Shown: in pieces, positions 48,659-60,374 of the stretch
Position numbering within the stretch: position 1 is the first letter of the stretch
How the letters are laid out: the number at the start of each line of letters is the position of its first letter
The notes under the pieces: model-generated
What the model was told of the DNA's origin: nothing
Database searches by the model: none
The model's input: the letters and a program-made list of their open reading frames with translations, nothing else
Origin: Voacanga thouarsii
Lineage: Eukaryota; Streptophyta; Magnoliopsida; Gentianales; Apocynaceae
Length of the DNA stretch: 64,000 nt
Reading direction: 5' to 3'
Assembly: GCA_026120185.1 (NCBI GenBank)
Contig: JANUWF010001217.1
Coordinates: 992,001 to 1,056,000, forward strand
Position numbers and translations under genes: made by a program

Positions 48659-51527
48659 TCATTTCCAGAATGCCAAAATTGGTCTGTCAAATCCAGTTTT
48701 GCTGCCGGATAAGTTGGAACTTAAATTTTCTACAGTTCGAAATCCCACCTGCAATTACATGGAGAAGTACAGTACTACAAACAGTTCTTTCTACAGGATA
48801 TCTTAGTGCTCCATTCAGCTGACATGCAGATATTGAAATTAATTTTTTTTTTTAAAAAAAGAAAGATACCTTGTCCAAAAGTATATCTTGAAAATCTTCT
48901 GGCCCGATCTGAATGTTCTGATAATTATTGGACGCAGTCTGCAAAACAAATAAACAAGTGTTGTTTTAGGTTTTTAAGCAATCTAATTGAGAACGTCAGA
49001 TATTCACAGTTCACAATTTATCAAACCATCACCAAATGAATTACTATTGTCATTGGCGGATAATCATTCCATTTTAGAAGAGACTGCACAACTGTATTAC
49101 CTCAGAGATTTGGCGATTTTTGGAATATGATATCCATGGCTGTGGTTCCAGAATAAAAACACCACCCTACCAAACAACATGATGGTGTAATAATCAACTT
49201 TAAGAATTCATATATAATAAAGAGAGAGTAGCATGACAAAAGAATGTGCTTAACAGATACCGGTTGAAGAAGCCTCCAAACTTTTGAAAATAGGTTGATT
49301 AATCCATCATCGCCCCAGTTTAAATGGACCCATTTTGTTACGCTTAAGCTGCAAATACAAGAAACAATTGTGTTACAGGAAAGATATGTAAATATTAGTT
49401 GCTTCTAAAAGGTAAATAGGATTCCTGCACAGCATATATCAGAGAAATCACCGAGAGAATGAAACTCCCTTCAGCATCCTGCCCTAGAGACAAGGGATGA
49501 TGAGCCAGAAATCATTATTTTTAACTGACTAGAAGTTTAAGGAAAAGAAAGGTCACTCCTACTAGCACAATACTGGAGCTCCCTAACATCATGTTTTAGA
49601 CTCAAAATAATCAGGAAGTTTTTGGTTAAACTCAAAATAAGAACTTACAAGATTACCAATAATCTAATACTGTAGGTGCTCTTGCTTTATAAATGCAAAA
49701 AAATGGTACGCAGCAAAAGGTACTTACCAAAGAATTGCATGATAAGATGTGTTATCAGGAGGTTGCCAACTCTGAACAAAATTTCCTTTCTGAAAAGAGA
49801 CTATATTAAACAAGTTCTTTCCCCGGACGGGATCTGGATTATTGGCTTTCTCACTTTGGCATTCACTTGTCTTAGTTATGTTGTTCTCTGATCCATTTGC
49901 CTTCTCCTTCGAGGAATTAGGTCTTTCTGGATGTAACTTATGAGTATTTATGTTCACAATTTTTCTGAGGGTCCAGTAAGCATCCTGAACCCGAGCTGCA
50001 ACATGATAGATAACAATTAGTATTTTCTGGTTGTCACAGTCTGAGAAGTTAAATTTAGCTGTAGATGTGGTCGAATCAAGAGAGCTACAAGACTTCAACT
50101 TAAATATCTTCATTCAAGAAAATGTAAGAAAATAACTAGTATCCAAGAACAACCTTATTAGATGGAAATATCTAGTCATACAGTACCCATTGGCCAAATT
50201 TATAGGGGAAGGAAAATAACATGGATCTCTCCAGATATTGTTCAGTCTGACCTGGATCATAGCATCCCTTAACAATGAAAAGAAAACAAAAGTGTGTCAC
50301 ACTCTAGGTAATCATATATAATCTGGGTTTTTATATATTAAAAAAAGTCATTTCAGAGCCCATCCATCTCAACAAGCAAGTGCATATTGGAGACTGATTT
50401 CTCAATTTGTGCTGGTTGACAGCTGTGTTGCAAAAAATGTCTATGGGCAAAATTCAGTATCCAGACAAAGCTACAAAATGACTACTTTTATAAAAGGGAT
50501 TACTTTGTGTGTATTCCATTTAGACCAACATATATGCAACAATTCTCCAATGTTCTCAACATTAATTTTCCCCTTACATCTGCAAGAGTAAAATATCAAT
50601 ACTGAAAGGTGAACTGAAGGAAGCAGAGATGAAGCTTGAAATACCTACCACTGTCAATGTCAACGCCAAGGATACTTTGGCAACAAAATTTGCTTGCTGC
50701 ATATGAGAGGAGGATGAAAGAGACAAAATTGGTCATTCACAAAAAAGAGAGCAAAAAGAAAGAAATACTTCCAAAACCAAGGCCTACAAGCTTGTGGAAT
50801 ACATGAATAAAGCAAGAAAGTTCCTGTAGGGGAGAACACTGAAATTTGAAAAAAGAAATTGCAACATAGAATAAGTTTACCAATGCTTATAGTAATGACG
50901 CCGCTGTTGCAGCCAATATCAAGACAATCCTTTCCTTCAAACCATTCTTTCTTCATAACCTTTAACCTTGGATCCTCCTCCAAGTCTTTATCTATCTGAA
51001 TTGACAATCACCAATCAATCAATTCGACAGACTTGCATTTAAAGACGGGGTGGCAAACTGGAACTCAACTAATCTTTACCCCTTTGATTTCAAATCCATC
51101 GAATATAAACTTGCACAATTAATAAAGAACTCATGTTAACCTTAACTAAACCCGGAACTTAGCTCAGCAAAGCACAACCAGAAAATGGGGGAAAAAACGG
51201 ATTACAAGCGCGCGCGCGCGCGCACACACACACAGAGAGGCAAAAGGGAAACAATTAGGATTGATGCGTAAAACTAAGGCCTATAATAATTCAAAATTCG
51301 CAACACGATTGAAAATTTATTTTATATTAAAGAAAAAAAAGGAGGCAGGAAAGAGGGTGGCTGTGACTTACTCGATAACCGTAGTAGTTTCTGTAATTGC
51401 CAAAGACGGCAACTTCTTGGCGTTTTCTCTTCTTATTAGCATTAGGGATCGCATCAGTTGTCATCTCTTTTTGCTCCTCCACCTTTTTCTGTTTCTTCTT
51501 GATGCTCGTATCAGGTCGTTCACCCAT
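48659..51527 (-). CDS. Bin3-type (BCDIN3/MEPCE-like) RNA 5'-phosphate methyltransferase, 299 aa
   Basis: Eight exons on the minus strand: 51527-51372, 50995-50881, 50696-50649, 49995-49728, 49348-49261, 49166-49101, 48938-48870, 48748-48659. They total 900 nt with perfect phases. A basic N-terminus precedes [10 protein letters not shown], the family entry motif. SAM-binding motif I is DIGCNSG (78-84), then GVDID (101-105). The Bin3 signature [10 protein letters not shown] (200-209) is followed by the LEPQPW motif (231-236). Relatives transfer methyl from SAM to the 5' gamma-phosphate of small nuclear RNAs such as 7SK; the plant substrate is inferred only. The segment encoded by exon 4 (about 107-195) is an acidic/polar linker. 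The start is the ATG at 51527. Confidence 0.94.
51209..51234. repeat. Alternating (CG)n(CA)n tract in methyltransferase intron 1
   Basis: A perfect purine-pyrimidine alternation of about 26 bp, GC repeats changing into CA repeats, inside intron 50996-51371. This is a Z-DNA-prone sequence. Confidence 0.9.
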
Positions 51528-51840
51528 TTGTTTCAAATTCTTGAGGTCAAGAGGGAGAAAGAGGGGAGAGACTACGGTCTGCTCAACATTATGAAAGAGT
51601 TTAATGACTAGAAGAACTTAAGGGTTTAGGGTTTTGAGCGCCAAAAAAAGAGGGGAAAGCCTTCCAATTTTTTTTTTTTTTATGCCGATCGCATATACGA
51701 TTGGGGGAAAGAAATCGTGCCGCTCCTGACGCCAGACTAATGGAGAAACTGAAAAGCTTTTGGCTGTACCCGCTTTCTAATTTTAAAGCGCTGTCCGGAG
51801 CCACCTTCCTTTTGTGTTAAGTACTACTACAGTACTACCA
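51528..51840 (-). promoter_or_regulatory. 5' UTR and promoter of the methyltransferase gene
   Basis: Upstream flank of the minus-strand gene. No single core element can be named with confidence. Confidence 0.4.
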
Positions 51841-51841
51841 C

Positions 51842-52343
51842 CTGGGGCTGTACAAGTGGGGCTGAGTTCAAATAATCAAATTAAATTTGATATTTTTAAG
51901 TAAGGTTTATATTTCAATTTAATCCTAATTCGAGTTTAATATATATTTCAATTTAATCATAATTCGAGTTTAATATAATAAAAATATTTTAAAACTTAAA
52001 TTCGATTTGAAATTCAACCAAATTAACAAACTTGAAGGTTAAAAATTAATTAGAATTCAATTTTTTTAAAAATTATAATATATAAATAAATAGTTATATT
52101 AATATTTTATCATATATCTATAAAATAATATTAAATAATTAATTAATATAAAAACATATGTAATAAAATATACTCATAAAATCTCAAATAGAATATTTAA
52201 ATATATAACCTCTACTCGATTTATTTAATTAATAATAATATTATTACTATTCAAAACTCAAATTCAAAAATATAATAATATTAGGAGGTTAAATTCAAAA
52301 ATGTCAATTACAAATCGAACCTTAACGCTTGGATGACACCCCT
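51842..52343. mobile_element. Possible degraded non-autonomous hAT-like element
   Basis: A very AT-rich block. Its left edge (TGGGGCTGTACAAGTGGGG) and the reverse complement of its right edge (AGGGGTGTCATCCAAGC) are loosely alike. Inside, a ~33-bp unit ending TAATTCGAGTTTAATAT is duplicated (51915-51985). No clean 8-bp TSD was found, so the call is weak. Confidence 0.3.
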
Positions 52344-53333
52344 ACTATTAGCCAACCTTCCAATAATAGCCGCAAATTCTATTTTCTCAACTGTAGCATA
52401 ACTGTATTTGAAATACCATTTTTTTTGCCCTGCCATAGCCTATATGGTGTCAAATTTTAGAAACCAATTAGAGCAACTTGTCCAACAACATTTTTCCAAA
52501 GGAGATACGTTTGACAAGAAGTACATTTTGACCAAGAAAGCAACTGCATTGGTCACCACCAAGAACCAGTTAAGAGGCCTTCTTCAGGAATTCCCTACAG
52601 AAGTGTTGTTATAGGAGCCTGCTTTGGGTTTTGGACCCGCCACCACTATGATAATACAATTCACGAATGAAGAAGTATAGGTCACAGAATCACCAAGTAA
52701 TCTCCGGCATATCCTCGCAACCCCAACTCAAGAACTTGCAATCTGCAAAGAGCAATTCTCATTCAATCTTTGCAGGCACAGTTACAGTTAGCAGAGTGCC
52801 TTTAGGCCATCGTTGTTGAAAATAAAGTCATCCGAACACACAAATTAGTTACTTTATGACCTTACCAAAAAGCCATCTTCAAAATGAAACTTTTGCACAA
52901 AGAACTTGCAGCAATAGCAACCAAAGATTACACAAGTTCACTTCCTCAGTCCTGCAGGTAGCCGTAAGGGAAGTTGAGAGGATAAAATTGGAAAATTACA
53001 CACTATGAGGGAATGTGCCTACTAACCCCTTCTTTCACAGGTTTATTACCCAAAAAAATTGACATAAATTGGTAGAGGGAAAACTAAATACAAAAGACAA
53101 ACTATATATCTCAGCTTTCTCTACACCACACCCCAGCTGTGACGAGTTATTTATAATGCTGGTTAATGCAACGTTATCTTGTAAATTAATCTACAAAAAG
53201 GAACCTAATACATTCTTCACTGGAGGTATTTTGATTTGGCCAGATTTCAGATGCAATTGTGGAACCATCAGTCGTCTCCGCACATGATAATTCCTTTATG
53301 CAAACTTTGTCATGTCCTTGTTCCAGAACAAAT
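52344..53333. other. Intergenic DNA and glyoxalase 3' flank
   Basis: The + strand frame from about 52442 to 52614 has ordinary amino acid composition (MVSNFRNQLEQLVQQHFSKG...) but no family match I can name. It may be an exon fossil. The right part should contain the 3' UTR of the glyoxalase gene. Confidence 0.35.
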
Positions 53334-56300
53334 TCATTCAAGTTCCTTGAGAAAATCAATGTTGTCAACGAAAACCTGCAAGATTAGATGAATTACGATG
53401 AAATGACATTTTGTATGGATCAAATAAACAAATAATCCCACTCGTAACACAGATCTGACTGGTCCATCTAGGAAAAGTAAGTTTGATTTGTTACGAGTAT
53501 GCATGGATTAAAGAGAGGATTTCAGGCCAAAATCAATACCGTTTTCCATCCATCTGGATCCAAGCAAGCTGTGATCTTGGTGTTGATACCTGGTAGTGGT
53601 CCAGGTTCCCTGGTAATCTTTCCACCACAGAGTCTAACTGCTTCAGCAGTTCTGTACACATCATCTGTACCTATAGCAATCTGTTTAAAGTAACCAATTA
53701 CATATTATGCATTAGTATTCATGTTATTTAAAGTGACAAACCATTATGCATGTTCAGGGAACCTTAGATTATCTACCTGAGCATAAGCATTTCCCTTGTC
53801 ATATTCAGTAACTCCATAATTGTATGTCAACTCCATCACTGCATTTTTGTCTTCAGGACCATAGCCCAGCATTGCTATTGTATACTATGGAATGGATGAA
53901 AAAGTATATATTAGAAAATCTGGAGCATCCAACTTACATAAATATAAACTTCATTCAACCAGTATGGCAAAGGTTGAGTTCTCTCAAGACCATCCAGCTA
54001 GTGGGGCGAAGGTAACTGGGGACTGCAGACATTAATTTCAGATATCATCGATGTGGTAGACATAACTATGATATGCAAATTCCTACAAATCTTCAATGGT
54101 CTTTCCTCTTATAGTATTTTGCCAAAGGACAAGCATCTTTAAATGTGTGTTTCGGTGGGTGGGGGATGAAAAGGTTCATGACACACTCTCAATCACATGG
54201 ATCAACTATAGCAATGACTACTGATAATTTCTCCAGTAATCATGTATACATCGATACAGAATAATGGCAAGACAAACACTAAAAGGTTAATTAGCAGCCA
54301 GAAGGGACCTTTGGCATAAAGAGAATCATAATTGAACCTGATGGCTACCTATGCCTAGGGAACAAGAGAAAGGGAAAAACAACCTGAACAAAGACAAGAA
54401 TCTAGATACTGGAATCAACTAAAGGAAAATGATGGCATCACAGAAACAATGATTCCCCCAAAATTGTGAAAAAGAAGGAAAAGGACTGTCTCCACATGTG
54501 TAGAGAGATCTCAACAGATAAGTACATAAAAGCTGAAAGCTCTATTATGCAAATGGCATATCAAGATAAGATGCTAATCATGTCTAATGTAATCCCAACT
54601 ACGCGCATGTCAAACTTAGTCCACAAGCAACATGGAGAAAGAACTACTTCCAATAAAGTTCTCTGAAAAATCACCTCAGTTGTATCAAGAAAACTAATTG
54701 CTACAACACAGATAAAAAGGTGAGATTGGAACTTTCAGCAGAATTTTATTTTGACTAGGTTATATCCTGTAAAAACTGGTCACTAAAAGAAAATCATGTT
54801 AAAGAACATCACAGAAGGACATGCACCTATCACAGCTATTCCAATTCTTTAATATCAGTCAAATAGCATTTTTTGCCCCCATAAATAAGAGTGACAGTTA
54901 CTGCTCAGTGAAAGTCAAAGAGCAGGCATCAAGGAATAAGTAGAAGAGAAAGGGCCAAGGGAGATGAAAATTCTTGAACATCACTAGAACACACACTGAA
55001 AAGCACTTTTTTACTCTTTTATTCAGAGCTACAATATAGTAAAGAACTCATAGACTACCTTGTATTCAGGGTTATCTCTTGTCCTCAGAAGCTCCATACC
55101 AAAAGCCTAATTTTAGTGTCAAATACATCAATGGCATTAATATTTATGAAGAGTCATTGGAAATAAAAATATAGAAATGAATTCCCTTTTCTGCAGAAAC
55201 TGTCTTACCTTCTCATAAAAATTTATGGAACGTTCAAGATCTCCAACTCTAAGCATCACCTGACATAATGGTTCAGGTGTTGGGCCCCTCTCCAAAAGTT
55301 CAAACTTATATCCATCAGGATCTTCAATAAATGCAATAACCGTATTGCCACCTTTTACGGGACCTGGTTCCCGTGTAACTTTGCCACCTTTTGCCTTTAT
55401 GAGATCGACAGTTTTTGCAACCTATGTACAGCCAACATCATCTGATTGTCATCTAATTTAGGTGCATGAAATTAATGGAGAAGGCATAACTAAATATGAA
55501 AAGCTTCACAAAATTATTCAAAGTACCAACAATAGGTGAAATGAAGTGAATTGTATTTTGCATTGGACAACTAGCTAGCAAGAAAGAACAGGCAAATAAG
55601 CTCTTTGCAAGTCAACGGCCCTGTCCAATTCTAACAAGAGGTTCCATATAGTGCACATTTCCGAATTAAATCCAACTGGTTACCTTTGGAAACGCTACTG
55701 AGGACTAGGTGTGGTGCTGACAGTGCTCTGGAGAATGAATGTGAAAAGGAGACCTTCATTTCTGGCCTCCTATATCTTTCTTCTTTTAGTTTAAGAAAGA
55801 AAAAAGAAAAACTCCCTTTTTTATTTTTCAAAGGCCTTGCTTCCTTTTAAACCATTCACGGCACTATCCTTTTGTAAATTTAAGACACAAAACCTCTAGA
55901 AATGACGTGACATAAGATATTACACTATTGACAAGCAAAGGAGTCCCGAGGATGGGCCTTGAAAATGAAATCAAGATCTTGAAACCATACATTGAGCAAT
56001 GTAACAAATCATAAATTAAGTTTTAAGAAGCTCACATCCTCAACGGCAATGCCAAAATGACCAAAGCCAGACCCAATATCATACTTGTCAACTCCATAAT
56101 CTGACAGCAATAGTAGAGAAATCCCAGAGTCAGCAAAAAATCAACTTGGAATATGAAAAGATATGTACAATAAGCCTGAAAAGGTTGGCGCAGTATATAT
56201 TCAAATCCAAACAACCTATGCCTACACTATCAAATTCAAGAAGTGAAGTTTCAAAAAATCATCCTTACTGTAAGTGAGTTCAATGACAAAGTGCGAATCT

Positions 56301-59193
56301 TCTGGACCATATCCTAGAAATGCGTTTGTATATCTCTCCTCAGGAATGTCACGTTTTCTCAAAAGCTTCATCCCTAAACACTCTGTGTAGAATCTGCATC
56401 CCAAAGCAAAGTACAATAAAATCATCCTCAGTATTCAGAGGAAGAAGAGAGGCTAAGTGAATTATGTTATTTTCAGATCACATACTTTATTGTCCTGTCT
56501 AAGTCTCCAACACGGTAAACAACGTGTAGCATTCGTCTCTTGTCTTTCTTAACCCACTCTAAGACGTTTTCTTGTGTAGCAGCCGTGCTTGCTTGTGCCA
56601 TATTACCAGCTGCACTTACTGCCAAATTCTTTCCATTTCCTCTTAACAACTTTGAGGCACTAAGGCCAAATGACTCTGACTGTGATACAGCTGAAGAAAA
56701 AATGAAGAAGAATGCATCAATACTAAAATCTTCTTCCAAGAATATGAGTGTTTGCAAATAAAAGCTTTTTGAGTTTAGTCTTGGGATTCTATTTCGTCAG
56801 CCATATGCATCATCTGTTCAGGATCACAGGTAAACCATCATAATGGAAAGATTTTCACTCAGTGATCATTAATAAATAGACCAATGCTATCACTCTGGAC
56901 AATAACTACAAGCAGAGTCCGATAAGTTGATTCTCAGACGACAAAAAATGATAAACTAGTAACACTGAACCGAACAGAAGTAAATAGGACCGTGCTGCAA
57001 ATGTTTCCACCAAATCTCTCACACCATAAATTGTATATTATATTATTCAGCTATTCAATGATTGAAATTGCCTTCTCCTGAGCCGCAGACATTGCAACTT
57101 TGTTTGGAACAATCTTCTAAAATCCAGATTACGTTGTCTATTATGCTGAAATTTACATACTATGCCACAGAAAAAGCAGCCTGATTCACAAAATAAAAAA
57201 ATGCAATAGGAAGATGAAAAAAAATGAAAAGAGAGAGAACTAAACCCCCCAAAACCACATTCTTCATCATTCCCCACTCTATTTAACTGCAAAAATGGGA
57301 AACTATGGTTGCTTGGACCAATTGTAATGCTTTATATTGTTTGAATCCTATCTGATCATATCTTTAGTAATTTCTCATCCAGAATCAGCATCATATACGA
57401 ATTGCATCTTACCCAGAAGTGAAAGATGATCACTCTTAGCTTGCATCCCATCTACTAACCAGAAAAACCAAGTACATATCTTATCAAATGTCATAGATTT
57501 TTAACCAAACCATTCCTCACAAAGCTTCATGGAAATTGAGTAATAGGTAGTAATATCTCCTACAATAATGCATGAGAGCTACAGGAGAAGTTATCAAAAT
57601 CTTTATGGCAACCAAGTAAGCCCATTTAAGGCACTATCACATTAACTAGAAAACAGTAAAAAGATAATACTGGAACAAAAAGACCTGCCTTTCAAATTTT
57701 GACAACTTAGTAAACAATAATGTTAGTCTATTCAGGTAGAATTATGACAAACAAAAGAGAGACACCTATATAAGCCTAGGATTCCTTGTTTTTCTTCTCC
57801 CTTAATGGTTGGCAAAGTCCTCCAGAAGCCGGATGCATGTCTCCAATAGATATAGAATGTATAAATGTCAGGAAAACCCTCCAATCAACAAGTTGGAGGC
57901 ACTTTTATTACTCCCTCCATCCCACTCATTTTTGAGACATCTCAATATTTGACACTTTCATTACAGAATGGATTATACACCCCAAAAAGTTAAACATCCC
58001 CACCACATATTACCTTTTTTTAAAGAAAAAAATTGACGTTAAATATTTCCTGGCACATATGTACCTTACTTCCTATTATGCTATGTTACTATTATATTAT
58101 AATTCCACCTTTTGCATCAAATCTTGCGTTTGGGCAACCAATGTTATTTGGAGTGCAACAAAGTGAGTCATTTATAATTCTCCAACTTGTCAATGGCAAA
58201 TGTTGCAACACTTGACTTATTGTAAAAAGAAACAAAGTTAAAAAAAGCCTCCATAGCATAGCTCTATAATTCATTCAACTCAAATATTGAATGATGCAAC
58301 TGCAAGTCAATTAGCTTTCTACAACCGGCAATTGACTATGTAGCTATAATTCATAGCTCCAGTTAATTCATTTTTCAGACAAGATTATGCAACCTCAGTT
58401 TCGAGTGTTCTAACAGGTTCAAAGCAATTGCACTCAGTTGATGACTAGAGTGCACTAGCCCATATATAACCACAGTCCCCCTGACCCAACCTAACAGAAT
58501 TGCTCAAAAGCAACTTATCACTTAAATGGGAAAAATTTTCCCTTCCACTATAGACAAATCAACACAAAGTTCAGCAAATTAAAACTGCAAAAACCATAAT
58601 TGGTGCAAATTGAGGCATTTTCTGCAGTACTCACAAATAGCAATCAAATGAATTATGTATTGAACCAATTTGAATTCACGAAACGTGTCAAGAGCACTAA
58701 ATTGCAATGATAAACAATACAATAAGTTTAAGCACAGAACATTTTCCAAATTTGCTCCCATGGGAGAGGGTGTTGGTTTGAAGAGATTTCTGCATTTCCA
58801 ACTTTCACCAATTATTTGACAACCACACTGACAATGTATATAATTTCATCACATTACCACTATAGAAGTCATTGTTTGATTTTTGGAGAGTCACGGTAAT
58901 AGTTCGCCATAAAAATTATATCAACTACTCTAAATTGCACATAAGCAACCTTAAAGGCACAAATGAAGATATGCACATGCGATTTCCAATATATACACCT
59001 ATATAAACAAAAATTCTAATTACAATAGAGCGAAATACTAATGGAATTTACCGCTGCCGAGATGAAATAAGCTGAGTCTCCGACAAGAATTTTGCGAAGG
59101 CAACAACGCAACTCGGAATCGAGAGTTCCCCGAAAACCTGAGCGACGAGAGCGAGGGTTTAATTGATGAAGCCATGGGTATAATCCTCACCAT
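53334..59193 (-). CDS. Two-domain glyoxalase I (lactoylglutathione lyase), plastid-targeted, 362 aa
   Basis: Nine exons on the minus strand: 59193-59052, 56690-56486, 56393-56269, 56100-56036, 55421-55209, 55106-55059, 53884-53777, 53680-53540, 53375-53334. They total 1089 nt and all phases join. It isomerises the methylglyoxal-glutathione hemithioacetal to S-lactoylglutathione. Residues 1-75 are Ser/Arg-rich with few acids, a likely chloroplast transit peptide starting [10 protein letters not shown]. The first VOC domain (about 97-225) holds the expected metal ligands His103, Glu154, His172 and Glu220. In the second domain (about 228-355) the equivalent positions are Gln233, Glu284, Gln302 and Val350, so only the first domain should bind metal in the usual way. 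A second in-frame ATG at 59175 would shorten the transit peptide. Intron 1 is 2361 bp. Confidence 0.95.
57911..58160. mobile_element. Possible Stowaway-like MITE remnant in glyoxalase intron 1
   Basis: CTCCCTCCATCCCA at 57911-57924, preceded by TA, is the characteristic Stowaway/mariner-MITE terminus. The expected inverted partner (GGGA..GGAGGGAG followed by TA) is not seen, so the right end is lost or decayed; the right limit is a guess. Confidence 0.35.
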
Positions 59194-59255
59194 CTGTCCC
59201 GCACCTCTCTCAAGTATCTGCAGCAGTACCTATATACACCAATAAAAGAAAAGAA

Positions 59256-59292
<37 letters not shown>

Positions 59293-59480
59293 AGAAGAGG
59301 AATACAGAATAAAGAGAGATTTGAGGATCGAAGTGTGGAGTTCCAAGTGATGAGTACGTACAGTGTAGATGAGCACGGGAGTGTGGAGTTCCCAGATGAG
59401 TTGTGAAGCCTCAAAGGGGCCGCCGGGCTTATGATATCCCCAATATTAGATAAGGGAAAGGCATTTTCTTTTTGTTTTAC
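59194..59480 (-). promoter_or_regulatory. 5' leader and promoter of glyoxalase I with (GA)n tract
   Basis: A perfect AG/CT dinucleotide tract at 59260-59289 lies 67-96 bp upstream of the start codon, reading CT-rich in the sense of the gene, as in many plant leaders. No firm TATA assignment. Confidence 0.55.
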
Positions 59481-59937
59481 ATGCATTTACAATTTATTTG
59501 GCCAAAAAAAAAATTAAAAAATACATGTGTTTACAATTTGGGTAATTACCCTAACTTGCCCCATGATTTGTCTAAAATTACAAAGGCTTCACTACTTGTT
59601 TTGCATTTTTTGCAAATCTAACCATCAACTGGAAGACATTATATACGTTATGTACTATTATTTGTGATATGTGGATATGATAGCTGATCTGATTGAAAGG
59701 AAGAGTAGCAAGTGAGTTGGGAAAAAAAAATTGGAAATTTTTTATTTTGCCTTTTAAAGTTTCAACAAAATTCATTTAAACTTTATTTAGACTCCAATTG
59801 ATATCTCAACTTATAATCTCCCAATTTGTCATATGTGTTAGATTGACTATTAACCAATGTTATTAGCTATCTTTGACTAGATCATAATGATTGAAGAAAA
59901 AGACAATACTACCCTTCTAATTCAACAAAATAAACCA

Positions 59938-59938
<1 letters not shown>

Positions 59939-59987
<49 letters not shown>
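59939..59987. repeat. (TA)n microsatellite
   Basis: TA tract with one ACAT interruption near 59954. Confidence 0.9.
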
Positions 59988-59990
<3 letters not shown>

Positions 59991-60107
59991 GGAGTTGCAG
60001 AAGCTCCTGAGAGACCCACCTGGCATTGTCCTTTGTCGCCAGCTGGCACTTTGAAACCTAATGAACCTCCTAATCTCTGTAAACCTTGCCCAACTCATGA
60101 AACATCT

Positions 60108-60260
60108 CTTCAATAAATCCATACGCCTAATCCCTTGAAACCTCCTCAAATCCACCCCTTCATTATTCTTTGCATTATGTTGGGTACATCTGAATGCCTT
60201 CAATAAATCCAGACACCTAATCCCTACAAACCTCCTGAAATTCACATCGGTACATCTGAA
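60108..60260. repeat. Imperfect ~90-bp direct duplication upstream of the RPA-like gene
   Basis: CTTCAATAAATCC begins at 60108 and again at 60198. The following ~50 bp (CTAATCCCT..AAACCTCCT..) and the motif GTACATCTGAA are shared at the same spacing. On the minus strand the block is open and encodes two related pieces (FRRFVGIRCLDLLK and LRRFQGIRRMDLLK). Confidence 0.7.
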
Positions 60261-60374
60261 CAGAGGAGGATTCATTGCATCATTCATCTTCAATCACATA
60301 ATAAATAGTCTCCTGTGAAGAGTACACAGAACACCATCTACAAGCATTCTACAATAGAACAACGGGGCTTTGTC

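Noticed and set aside
53499..53693. Plus-strand 64-aa frame
   Set aside because: Antisense of a glyoxalase exon (53540-53680) whose coding sense is clear.
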